Source of the DNA: Candidatus Obscuribacterales bacterium
Lineage (GTDB): Bacteria; Cyanobacteriota; Vampirovibrionia; Obscuribacterales; Obscuribacteraceae
NCBI GenBank assembly: GCA_021732245.1
Contig: JAKFVJ010000043.1
Location: 1 to 10,680 of the forward strand
Length of the DNA stretch: 10,680 nucleotides
Direction of reading: 5' to 3'
Numbering within the stretch: position 1 is the first letter of the stretch; every line of letters starts with the position of its first letter. The position numbers and the translations under genes were made by a program. Below the pieces are notes generated by a model. The model saw only the letters and a list, made by a program, of their open reading frames with translations. It did no database searches and was not told where the DNA came from. Shown here one piece after another: positions 1 through 7,347 of this stretch.

Positions 1-486
1 TAGAGTTGCCCAAACATACGCCAGTCCAGGTTGTTGCAATGGATTGAACGGAAGTTCAGTCATATTTGGTGGTATGAGCGTGCGCAACATAACTAGATGG
101 CTAGGCATCCAACCAACGTAAATAAATCCAAGCACGGTGGTGGCGATATCCGCAATTGTTGCCGGTGGATTTTCATGACGGAAAAGCAATCGAAAGAATG
201 ATGTGCAAACACCAACAGTTAAAACAACAGGCAAATGCTCAATAGAAAAATCCCAGGAAAGATTCAATCCAGGAATTGCCGGCAACGCAGCAAGTACAAA
301 AAAAGCAATGACCATGCTACGAATAATTCTTGGCGATGGATTCATACCCTTAGCCCGTGTCATGGCAATGTATTCTTCACCAGCTAGTAATGAAACCGCA
401 CAAAGAGCAATTGCTAGAAACACACCACCGGCCATGATGCTGCTGACGGCAACTACAAACATCAGCCATCCCCAGAGCGCTCTCAT
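1..486 (-). CDS. cdsA: Phosphatidate cytidylyltransferase (CDP-diacylglycerol synthase), N-terminal part, cut by the window edge
   Basis: Reading leftwards from an ATG at 486, the frame stays open for 162 codons to the window edge, so only the N-terminal half is present. The visible protein is strongly hydrophobic, with several membrane segments, and has the CdsA layout: an early helix ending in GEEYIAMTRAKGMNPSP (the family's 'L.EY..L...KG..P' region), then a stretch with ATIADIATTVLGFIYVGWMPSHL, close to the usual 'ATLLGLLYVG' segment. The catalytic C-terminal signature lies outside the window and cannot be checked. CdsA makes CDP-diacylglycerol from phosphatidic acid and CTP at the inner membrane, the branch point of phospholipid synthesis. 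The start codon overlaps the stop of the YibE/F gene (ATGA, 483-486), so the two are probably translationally coupled. Family assignment is by recognition of these segments only. Confidence 0.78.
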   Translation of the reverse strand, partial: MRALWGWLMFVVAVSSIMAGGVFLAIALCAVSLLAGEEYIAMTRAKGMNPSPRIIRSMVIAFFVLAALPAIPGLNLSWDFSIEHLPVVLTVGVCTSFFRLLFRHENPPATIADIATTVLGFIYVGWMPSHLVMLRTLIPPNMTELPFNPLQQPGLAYVWATL

Positions 487-1682
487 AGCTTCACCCCTGG
501 ATCGGAATTCGTCTTCGATGGATTGAATGACTTCATATCTGCACTGTCTTTGCTATGGGACATGAGACGAGCGGATATGAGAGCCGTTAATGGAATAGTT
601 AACACCAGTCCAATGCTGCCTGAAAGCGCAGCTGCTATTTCAGTCGCCAAAAGATCAAGATTCAAAAGCTTTATCGAAGGCATTTGTGCAACCAACAACA
701 AAAGTGGCAACGCACTTCCAGCGTAAGCCAACACAAGCGTATTGGTCATCGTGCCCATAATGTCGCGACCAACATTCATACCGGACTTGTACAAATCAGC
801 CACGGTCAAAGTCTTATCCGTGGAACTTACTTCAGCAACACTGGAAGCAATTGAAATTGCCACATCCATAATGACGCCCAATGCTCCGATAAGCATTCCC
901 GCTGCCAAAAGTCCGCTGTAGAACTTAAGCGGCACGCCGGCAAGAGTCGCTCTTAGGATTTGCGCTTCTTCACTGGTCAATCCCGTAAGTGGAGCGGTAA
1001 TGATAACCACATAGGAAATGAGCCCGGCAACAATGACCCCGCCAATGGTTCCTAAAATTGCGGCATAGGCTTTCTTACTGAAGCCGGCAACCAAAAGCAT
1101 TGAACTTGCTGTAGCTACAAGACAAATTCCTGTCGCAATGAGCAAGGGATTGCCGCCCTGAAGACTCAAAGGCAAAAGCACAAAAGCAATTAGCGCTACA
1201 CAGATAACGAGACCGGCAAGTGACTTAATGCCTTTCTTACCGCCAAAAATTAGAAACACCGTCAGGAAAGCTGCAAACAACCAACCAAGAATTGGCGCGC
1301 GGTGGTAATCGGAAATATTTACTTCACTATGTCCATTCTTGTCAGTGATAACAGACAAGATAAGTTCTTGCCCTGGTTTAATATTTATATTGTAAGCAGG
1401 GTTGTCCGTAACTTCGTTGGTTACAGTGACGGTTGCACCCTTAAGCGTGCCTTCCAATATATTCACTTCAACCAATTGCTGCCCGCTGACGATACCGGTT
1501 GATTGTTGCAACGCTTGGTTAATTGACGGCTGAGAAATTTTCAGCACCTTACCCGCTACAAAATCTTCTTTCAATTCGTCAATGGCAAAAGCAGGCAGCA
1601 GAGAAATAACCATCAGCATAGTGGCCACGACAATCACTTGAAAGAAGCTTTTCAAATTAGCCAATCTCTTCGCCTTCTTCAA
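483..1682 (-). CDS. YibE/F-family multispanning membrane protein
   Basis: A 399-residue protein with an N-terminal signal-like helix (residues about 13-33, ending LLPAFA), then an extracytoplasmic segment of about 100 residues (roughly 35-128) and about seven or eight hydrophobic helices. The family hallmarks are clear: GALGVIMDVAISIASSVAEV (about 264-283) and GMNVGRDIMGTMTNTLVLAYAGSALPLLLL (about 302-331), both typical of YibE/F proteins. The biochemical function of this family is not established and I do not assign one. The start is uncertain. The chosen codon is TTG at 1682, inside the end of ruvB (26-base overlap). A second TTG at 1655 lies just past the ruvB stop, behind the purine-rich GAAGAAGGCGAAGAG, and would still give a signal peptide. 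It sits between ruvB and cdsA in one minus-strand operon. Confidence 0.88.
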   Translation of the reverse strand: MKKAKRLANLKSFFQVIVVATMLMVISLLPAFAIDELKEDFVAGKVLKISQPSINQALQQSTGIVSGQQLVEVNILEGTLKGATVTVTNEVTDNPAYNINIKPGQELILSVITDKNGHSEVNISDYHRAPILGWLFAAFLTVFLIFGGKKGIKSLAGLVICVALIAFVLLPLSLQGGNPLLIATGICLVATASSMLLVAGFSKKAYAAILGTIGGVIVAGLISYVVIITAPLTGLTSEEAQILRATLAGVPLKFYSGLLAAGMLIGALGVIMDVAISIASSVAEVSSTDKTLTVADLYKSGMNVGRDIMGTMTNTLVLAYAGSALPLLLLVAQMPSIKLLNLDLLATEIAAALSGSIGLVLTIPLTALISARLMSHSKDSADMKSFNPSKTNSDPGVKL

Positions 1683-2823
1683 ATTCCAGGCTCAACTGCA
1701 AGCCGTTAAACTTACGTCCAAGATGTTTGTACGCGGCAGGTGTAGCCATGCGTCCTCTAGGAGTCCTTTGCACAAAGCCTCTTTGAATTAAAAATGGCTC
1801 GTACACATCTTCCAAAGTATTGCTGTCTTCACCAAGCGTTGCAGCAATGGTATCGATGCCGACAGGACCGCCGCCATAACTATCAATAAGAATTTCCAGA
1901 AATCTTCTATCAGTTGGATCGAGACCTAATGCATCAACTTGATACGTGTTCAATGCTTCTTCTGCCAATGCACGATTAACGGAAGTCTTTTCTTTGTATT
2001 GGGCAAAATCTCGCACCAGCCTTACCAGCCTATTTGCAATACGTGGCGTGCCACGCGATCTAGCTGCTACAACTTCTACACCATCGGCTTCGATGCGAAC
2101 ATTCAAAATGCCTGCTGTTCTGTGAACGATAGAGGCCAATTCTTCCAGCCCATAATATTCAAGGCGAAGAACAAATCCAAATCGATCACGCAGAGCGTTC
2201 GAGATCATTCCTGCTTTAGTCGTTGCACCAATTAGAGTGAAACGCGGTAGAGGCAATCTCATACTGCGTGTTGCATGCCCCTTACCAGTTGTTAAATCAA
2301 TGACGAAATCTTCAACGGCCGGATAAAGCAATTCTTCCGCCACGCGGCTCAACCGATGAATCTCATCGATAAACAAAACATCATGCGCTTCCAACTGGTG
2401 CACAAGACCAATGATGTCGCGCGGACGCTCAAGAGATGGTCCTGATGTGATGTGCAACTTGGAACCCATTTCATTGGCAATTACGTGAGCCAAAGTTGTT
2501 TTACCCAATCCAGGTGGACCGTAAAAGAGAATATGGTCCATCGCTTCGCCACGCGATTTAGCTGCGGCAATTGACATCTCTAAAATTGATTTCAGACGAG
2601 CCTGTCCAATGTACTCAGCAATACCCTTTGGTCTAAGGCTCAAATCAATGCTTTTGTCAGAGGCAAATTCCTCACCTGACAAAATTTTAGACCTGTTATT
2701 TTTAGGAGCGGAGCTAGGTCCCGGATTGCCTTGAGTCTCTGAAACAATTGGCGTCGCAGACGGCTTTCCGCCGCTTGCGCGCCGAGGTTCGGCATCTTCA
2801 GCAAAGCTCGATTTAATAGTCAT
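1657..2823 (-). CDS. ruvB: Holliday junction branch-migration ATPase RuvB
   Basis: RuvB is the hexameric AAA+ motor that, with RuvA, drives branch migration of Holliday junctions in recombination repair. With the ATG at 2823 the protein has 388 residues. It shows Walker A GPPGLGKTT (about 102-110), Walker B with DEIH (153-156), sensor-1 GATTK (199-203), sensor-2 region RGTPRIANRL (257-266) and the C-terminal winged-helix with GPVGIDTIAATLGED and RGFVQRTPRGR. The length exceeds the usual 330-350 because of a Pro/Ser/Asn-rich N-terminal extension of about 55 residues ahead of LRPKGIAEYIGQ. An in-frame ATG at 2844 would add seven residues, but an exact TATAAT (2835-2830) lies between it and 2823, so I prefer 2823. 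There is no Shine-Dalgarno sequence before either ATG. It is the first gene of the ruvB-yibE/F-cdsA operon. Confidence 0.97.
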   Translation of the reverse strand: MTIKSSFAEDAEPRRASGGKPSATPIVSETQGNPGPSSAPKNNRSKILSGEEFASDKSIDLSLRPKGIAEYIGQARLKSILEMSIAAAKSRGEAMDHILFYGPPGLGKTTLAHVIANEMGSKLHITSGPSLERPRDIIGLVHQLEAHDVLFIDEIHRLSRVAEELLYPAVEDFVIDLTTGKGHATRSMRLPLPRFTLIGATTKAGMISNALRDRFGFVLRLEYYGLEELASIVHRTAGILNVRIEADGVEVVAARSRGTPRIANRLVRLVRDFAQYKEKTSVNRALAEEALNTYQVDALGLDPTDRRFLEILIDSYGGGPVGIDTIAATLGEDSNTLEDVYEPFLIQRGFVQRTPRGRMATPAAYKHLGRKFNGLQLSLEFEEGEEIG

Positions 2824-2829
2824 CGCCAT

Positions 2830-2835
2830 ATTATA
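2830..2835 (-). promoter_or_regulatory. -10 box of ruvB, positioned for a leaderless transcript
   Basis: On the minus strand an exact TATAAT is followed by six bases (ATGGCG) and then the ATG at 2823. With usual sigma-70 geometry the transcript would begin at the A of that ATG. I see no good -35 hexamer at 16-18 bases upstream, and no Shine-Dalgarno motif. The placement mirrors that of the divergent glycosyltransferase gene. Confidence 0.5.
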
Positions 2836-2890
2836 AGGTGACATTTACGGTTAATGAGAAATTCTTCAAGGTACTCAGCTCAAGCAACCA

Positions 2891-2896
2891 TATAAT
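2891..2896 (+). promoter_or_regulatory. -10 box of the glycosyltransferase gene, positioned for a leaderless transcript
   Basis: An exact TATAAT is followed by six bases (GTCAAC) and the ATG at 2903, so transcription is predicted to start on the first base of the start codon. No convincing -35 hexamer is present; TTCAAG at 2865-2870 is 20 bases away and weak. No Shine-Dalgarno sequence precedes the ATG. This box and the ruvB one share the 79-base divergent intergenic region. Confidence 0.5.
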
Positions 2897-2902
2897 GTCA
2901 AC

Positions 2903-3952
2903 ATGCCAGTAGAGTCATCTATCCAAAACAACGTTATGGCAGCGCCGGGGCAGATAGAATCGCCCATCGCGTCAACGCCTGCGCTTATTCCATCAAATCC
3001 TGAATTGTCGGTGCTTATTCCGGTGCTCAACGAAATTGAGAACCTGGAAAAACTGCACAAGCAAATCACCACAAATTTGGCAGCGCTTAACCGTGCCTTT
3101 GAAATTATTTACGTTGACGACGGATCGACAGACGGCTCCTATGAATTACTTTCAAAAATTGCCGCCAAAGATATGCGCGTTAAAGTCGTAAAATTCGTGC
3201 GCAATTTTGGTCAGACAGCAGCATTAGCTTGCGGAATTGATCACGCAGCCGGCGACATTCTAATTCCAATGGATGCCGATTTGCAAAATGATCCTGCCGA
3301 CATCGAGCAGCTTATCCAGAAATTGGAACAAGGTTATGATGTGGTTAGCGGCTGGCGCAAAGAACGTCAGGACGAACTCTTCTTGAGACTAATTCCGTCG
3401 TGGTGCGCAAACAAATTGATTTCCGTAATCAGCGGCGTGCGCTTGCACGATTACGGCTGCTCACTGAAGGCTTATCGTCGCGAAGTAATCAAAGACATTC
3501 GCCTCTATGGTGAAATGCACCGCTTCGTCCCCATCTATGCAAGCTGGGTAGGCGCTAAAGTTACTGAGATGCCTGTTACTCACCATGCCCGCCAGTTCGG
3601 CAAGTCGAAATACGGAATTGAACGCACTTTCAAGGTCATCCTTGATCTTATGACCGTCAAGTTTCTCTCATCCTATGCAACTAAGCCAATTTACGTATTC
3701 GGCTCAGCTGGTCTCTGGTCCTTTGTGGCAGCGGCTGGCGGCTTTACTTGGATGGTTATCCTCAAGTTTTTCTACAACTGCACCTTCATTCAAACCCCGT
3801 TGCCTGTGCTTGTAGCTATGTTTTTCATGCTCGGTATTCAGTTTATCCTCATGGGACTTTTGGCTGAAATCCTCATGCGCACCTATCACGAGTCCCAAGA
3901 CAAGCGCATTTACATAGTAAAGTCATCGATTAACTGCCAGAGCGACAGATAA
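2903..3952 (+). CDS. Membrane-anchored family 2 glycosyltransferase (polyprenyl-phosphate sugar transferase type, GtrB/ArnC/DPM1-like)
   Basis: A 349-residue protein with a GT-A fold glycosyltransferase domain (about 35-245) followed by two C-terminal membrane helices (about 264-289 and 297-323) and a short basic tail. Visible motifs are LSVLIPVLNEIENL at the domain start, YVDDGSTDGS (DDG at 72-74), the metal-binding DADLQNDP (DAD at 124-126) and the HARQFGKSKYG region (228-238), which corresponds to the family's R.aG.SKy motif. Relatives with this layout move a sugar from a nucleotide donor to undecaprenyl or dolichyl phosphate on the cytoplasmic membrane face, for use in lipid or envelope glycosylation. 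The sugar cannot be read from sequence. The first 33 residues are a low-complexity Pro/Ser/Ala lead-in. The gene is divergent from ruvB, and a 95-base gap without a T-run terminator separates it from the next gene. Confidence 0.92.
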   Translation: MPVESSIQNNVMAAPGQIESPIASTPALIPSNPELSVLIPVLNEIENLEKLHKQITTNLAALNRAFEIIYVDDGSTDGSYELLSKIAAKDMRVKVVKFVRNFGQTAALACGIDHAAGDILIPMDADLQNDPADIEQLIQKLEQGYDVVSGWRKERQDELFLRLIPSWCANKLISVISGVRLHDYGCSLKAYRREVIKDIRLYGEMHRFVPIYASWVGAKVTEMPVTHHARQFGKSKYGIERTFKVILDLMTVKFLSSYATKPIYVFGSAGLWSFVAAAGGFTWMVILKFFYNCTFIQTPLPVLVAMFFMLGIQFILMGLLAEILMRTYHESQDKRIYIVKSSINCQSDR

Positions 3953-4047
3953 AGTGGCTCACCCTCAAATAGCACCGAGAATGCGCTTATAGCGCTACAA
4001 TTAGATATTGCAGACATCCGTTTTAAGCATTTCATAGAAGAAGAGAA

Positions 4048-6060
4048 ATGGCACCCACCAAGGAACAAGCAGGAATCGACTTCCTACATCCTGGGGCAGA
4101 ATTAGGCTATTGGCTGGCAGTTGTAGTAGCCGGCTATATAGGTCTTGTCTTTGCATTGGGCGCTCCCCACATACTCAATCAACGAATTGAAGTGGGGGAA
4201 GTTGCCACTCAAAATATCATTGCTAAAAAATCAATGCAGGTAGTCGATGAGCTGGCAACGCATAGAGCGCGTGACTTTGCCAGACATGCCGTATCGCCCG
4301 TACTGAAATGGGACCATAGCGCCGACGATAGAATTATCACCCGCCTGAATAAGGCATTGGAAAGCGGGATTTACTCAAATTCTTATAGTACCGAACAAAA
4401 AGCGCAAGTCATTCAATCAACAAAACAGTTGCTCAAGATTAGTCCGCTTTTGCCGGAACAAGATCAAAAACAATTGCAACTTTCCGCTTTAGAAGTTTTA
4501 CCGGCGAACTGGGATGCCGGACTAAGAGCTCAAACGGCACACTTAATTGCAGCGTGCCTTGAATCTAATGTACTTCTCGATACGGAAGCCACCAAAGCAA
4601 AAGGTGAGCAAGCGGCGCGCCAAATAGATCCGGTGATGAAAGAGGTCAAGAAAGGTGACCTGATTGTCCCGCGCGGACAGGTAGTATCAGCAGAACATGT
4701 GCACACTCTGGGCACGGTCGGCGGCAATCAGGAAAGAGATACGGCCGCTCTAATGAGCCTTTGTATTTCACTGCTTGCAGCGTTTGTCTTGACGGGCATT
4801 TTCCTCTGGTCGTATGAACCTCGACATATGTTCTCACATTCATCAATTGGTTTAATCTGCACAATTTGTGTTGTCACATCATCTATTGCAGCGTTTGCCG
4901 GCGCTCAGTACCCGCAGTTTATTCCATTGCCTGCCGCAGCCCTCGTAATGACAATTTTCCTCGGTCCACGAATCGCAGCTGTCATTGCCATGCTGTTGAT
5001 CATATTTCTCTATACAGACAGCCTGGTGAAACTCCCCGATCTAATTGCACTAGGCACTGCTTCAATGTTTGCCTTGGGTGGACGCATATCAGATCGCCAA
5101 CACCTGATGTTGCGCGGAGTATTAATTGGATTAACTCAAGCAGGCGCTTACTTTGCTATTGTGCTTCTAACCCAATCAGCTCATTCGGCATCCGAACTTA
5201 TTGCCGACCTCACATTGCAATTACTCGGCGGTCTTTCTTCAGCTATTGTGGCCATAGGCAGCCTGCCATTTTTAGAAAATCTCTTTGGTGTTGTGACACC
5301 ATTTCGTCTTGCTGAATTGACTGATCCTACACAACCTTTATTGCGCCAACTGGAAGACAGAGCACCTGGTACATATCAGCACAGCCTCGCTGTAGCCAAT
5401 CTTGCTGAAGCAGGCGCTAAAGCAATAGGCGCTGATGCCAATCTTGCCCGCACCGGCTCTCTCTATCACGACATAGGCAAACTTGTTCGTCCAGTTTATT
5501 TTATTGAAAATCAACTCGGCAATAAAAACCCGCACGATGAAATTCCGCCAGAGGAAAGCAGAGATCGCGTGCTTGCCCACGTTACAGACGGCATAACACT
5601 TGCACACAAATACGGTCTACCAAAAATCGTGCAAGACTTTATTCCGCAACATCAAGGAACAACAGTGATGGCTTATTTCTATCACAAGGCTTGTTTGCGC
5701 GATGGTACGGAAAACGTCAACACTTCGTTCTATAGATATCCCGGGCCCAAACCACAATCGAAAGAAGCGGCAATTGTAATGCTTGCTGACGTATCGGAAG
5801 CGGTTACACATAGCATGCGCGACCCCAGCGAAGAAGAAGTTGAAGCTGCCATTTCCGCCGTATTTAAGGCTCGTACAGACGACGGACAATTTTCGGAATC
5901 CGGAATGACTGCCCAAGATCTTGAAAAGGTGAAAAAAGCTTTCGGTCGAGTATGGCGCACTTTGCACCACGAAAGGCTAAAATATCCCTCCACAACTACT
6001 GGACGGATGCCATCACCTCCGGATTCAGTATCTCCTTCGCCCGAGGAAGGTTGTTGCTAG
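4048..6060 (+). CDS. pgpH: 7TM-HD family phosphohydrolase, PgpH-like (probable cyclic-di-AMP phosphodiesterase)
   Basis: A 670-residue protein with the 7TMR-HD architecture: one N-terminal membrane helix (about 19-38), an extracytoplasmic 7TMR-HDED-type domain (about 40-230), a cluster of membrane helices (about 234-410), then a cytoplasmic HD domain. Metal-ligand positions of an HD hydrolase are visible: H445 (in TYQHS), the HDIGK motif with H474-D475, and H535 (in PQHQGT). Characterised PgpH proteins hydrolyse cyclic-di-AMP to pApA; this function is inferred from architecture. The start follows a purine-rich GAAGAAGAGAA, a weak ribosome binding site. The C-terminus is a Pro/Ser-rich tail ending in two cysteines. 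In Bacillus-type genomes this gene sits by phoH, ybeY and era; none of them is here, and its neighbours are a glycosyltransferase and a Rieske oxygenase. Confidence 0.93.
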   Translation: MAPTKEQAGIDFLHPGAELGYWLAVVVAGYIGLVFALGAPHILNQRIEVGEVATQNIIAKKSMQVVDELATHRARDFARHAVSPVLKWDHSADDRIITRLNKALESGIYSNSYSTEQKAQVIQSTKQLLKISPLLPEQDQKQLQLSALEVLPANWDAGLRAQTAHLIAACLESNVLLDTEATKAKGEQAARQIDPVMKEVKKGDLIVPRGQVVSAEHVHTLGTVGGNQERDTAALMSLCISLLAAFVLTGIFLWSYEPRHMFSHSSIGLICTICVVTSSIAAFAGAQYPQFIPLPAAALVMTIFLGPRIAAVIAMLLIIFLYTDSLVKLPDLIALGTASMFALGGRISDRQHLMLRGVLIGLTQAGAYFAIVLLTQSAHSASELIADLTLQLLGGLSSAIVAIGSLPFLENLFGVVTPFRLAELTDPTQPLLRQLEDRAPGTYQHSLAVANLAEAGAKAIGADANLARTGSLYHDIGKLVRPVYFIENQLGNKNPHDEIPPEESRDRVLAHVTDGITLAHKYGLPKIVQDFIPQHQGTTVMAYFYHKACLRDGTENVNTSFYRYPGPKPQSKEAAIVMLADVSEAVTHSMRDPSEEEVEAAISAVFKARTDDGQFSESGMTAQDLEKVKKAFGRVWRTLHHERLKYPSTTTGRMPSPPDSVSPSPEEGCC

Positions 6061-6128
6061 AAACGCTTGAATCACTTGACAATATTTCGATCCATTTAAA
6101 GTCGATTTAATCTTTCCGATAATTAAAC

Positions 6129-6146
6129 AGATCAAATTTATGATCT
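6129..6146. promoter_or_regulatory. Candidate operator palindrome overlapping a probable -10 box of the Rieske gene
   Basis: AGATCA and TGATCT form a perfect 6-bp inverted repeat separated by six bases (AATTTA). The right half overlaps TATGAT (6139-6144), a five-of-six match to the -10 consensus, which would start transcription near 6151. A two-fold repeat with N6 spacing, laid on the -10 box, is the usual form of a repressor site. The binding protein is unknown. No matching -35 is seen at the expected spacing. Confidence 0.4.
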
Positions 6147-6170
6147 AATTAGGGCATGACTTGGAGACCA

Positions 6171-7304
6171 ATGAGCCCAAATTTCACATACAGCACGCAG
6201 ATGTCGTCGTTCGTGGCGCCACCTGTCAACGATGAGACGTCCGCCAAACAAGACGTCTTACCGGTTGGCTTAACGTATGTCGACCACATGTGGTATTTCG
6301 CGCTTTCCGGCAAAGCTCTCAAGCCAGGCAAAATGACTTCCAAAATAATGCTCGGTCAACCAATACTGATTGGTCGCGATCGTGACGGCAAAGTGTTTGC
6401 CATGAAAGACATTTGCCCGCACCAAGCGGTCCCACTGTCCAAAGGTCGCTTTGATGGTTGCGAAGTTGAGTGTTGCTTCCATGGTTGGAAATTTGACACT
6501 GAAGGTGTCTGTACAGAAATTCCTTCACTTGTAGAAGGACAATCAATCAATTTGTGCAAGATTGCCACAGAAGCATATCCATGTAGAGAAGTGAAGGGCA
6601 ATATCTGGATCTACTTCGGCAGGCACAAAGAAAATACGCCGGAAATTCCAACTGCTCCAGGTTTGGATGGAATTTCCTACGATCAAACAACTACTACTTT
6701 ATTTTTGCCCACACATATCGATTATGCAGCAGCCGCGCTAATCGACACAGCGCATGTGCCATATGTGCACAATGCCTGGTGGTGGCGTTCAGCTCGTGTT
6801 CTAAAAGAGAAGACAAAGACTTATGTGCCTGAAGGTACCGGCTGGACAATGGTGCGTCACAAGCCTTCCAAGCATTCCATGATTTTCAAACTAATAGGCG
6901 ATCATATCGAAACTGAAATTAGTTTCCGCCTGCCGGCTTGCCGTCGTGAATACATTATCTTCGGTGGCAAAACTATACTTTCCGGAATCACAACTTTGAC
7001 TCCTATCGATGAAAACACAACGGAGTTAAACCACACAACCTACTGGACAATTAGAGGATTCAAGCCACTTGTTGAACCAATAATCCAATATTTTGTTCGC
7101 GTATTTCTCGGACAAGATGCCACCATTGCTCAAATGCAGGCGGAAGTCTTGAAGTACAAACCAGACTTGATCATGACTATTAAAGACGTAGGCACACCGG
7201 GTAATTGGTACTTCCAATTAAAGCGCAACTGGAACTACGCCGCCGCCAAAGGCATTCCATTCGTAAATCCGATCAAAGAGAAAGTCCTAAAGTGGCGGAC
7301 GTGA
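6171..7304 (+). CDS. Rieske [2Fe-2S] non-heme iron oxygenase (ring-hydroxylating / pheophorbide-a-oxygenase-like)
   Basis: With the ATG at 6171 the protein has 377 residues. The N-terminal Rieske domain carries CPH (C82, H84) and, 16 residues on, CCFH (C101, H104), the four cluster ligands. The catalytic domain has D-x2-H-x4-H (D192, H195, H200), two iron ligands plus the bridging aspartate, and D316 in GQDATIAQ is the likely third ligand. It is therefore an intact mono-oxygenase or dioxygenase alpha subunit that needs an electron donor; none is encoded nearby. The segments after the iron site (WWWRSARVLKEKTK, MVRHKPSKHS, LTPIDENTTELNH) recall a widespread uncharacterised PaO/Tic55-like group. 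The substrate is unknown. An ATG at 6156 is possible, but 6171 has GGAGA just upstream and fits the predicted transcript start. A strong terminator follows. Confidence 0.88.
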   Translation: MSPNFTYSTQMSSFVAPPVNDETSAKQDVLPVGLTYVDHMWYFALSGKALKPGKMTSKIMLGQPILIGRDRDGKVFAMKDICPHQAVPLSKGRFDGCEVECCFHGWKFDTEGVCTEIPSLVEGQSINLCKIATEAYPCREVKGNIWIYFGRHKENTPEIPTAPGLDGISYDQTTTTLFLPTHIDYAAAALIDTAHVPYVHNAWWWRSARVLKEKTKTYVPEGTGWTMVRHKPSKHSMIFKLIGDHIETEISFRLPACRREYIIFGGKTILSGITTLTPIDENTTELNHTTYWTIRGFKPLVEPIIQYFVRVFLGQDATIAQMQAEVLKYKPDLIMTIKDVGTPGNWYFQLKRNWNYAAAKGIPFVNPIKEKVLKWRT

Positions 7305-7317
7305 TCCTGGTTCTGTA

Positions 7318-7342
7318 GGGGCGCATTGCATGCGCCCTTTTT
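7318..7342 (+). terminator. Intrinsic terminator of the Rieske oxygenase gene
   Basis: A perfect 8-bp GC-rich stem (GGGCGCAT at 7319-7326, ATGCGCCC at 7330-7337) with a three-base loop is followed directly by five T's. It starts 14 bases after the oxygenase stop codon. On the minus strand the hairpin has no following T-run, so it should not work well for rsmD, which ends at 7348. Confidence 0.85.
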
Positions 7343-7347
7343 GTGCA

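Noticed and set aside
203..526. 107-codon plus-strand frame at the left end
   Set aside because: It lies antisense to cdsA, whose membrane-protein composition and family motifs are clear. No recognisable protein.
3983..3995. Inverted repeat GCGCT-TAT-AGCGC between the glycosyltransferase and pgpH genes, with TACAAT just after it
   Set aside because: Only a 5-bp stem with no T-run, so not a terminator. TACAAT has no -35 at a usable distance. Too weak to call.
4866..5315. 149-codon open frame in another phase inside pgpH
   Set aside because: It is Cys/Arg/Ser-rich, resembles no family, and lies wholly within the strongly supported pgpH frame. A shadow.
6076..6081. Perfect TTGACA upstream of the Rieske gene
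   Set aside because: No -10-like hexamer occurs 16-18 bases downstream (the bases there read AAGTCG), so it is not supported as a promoter.
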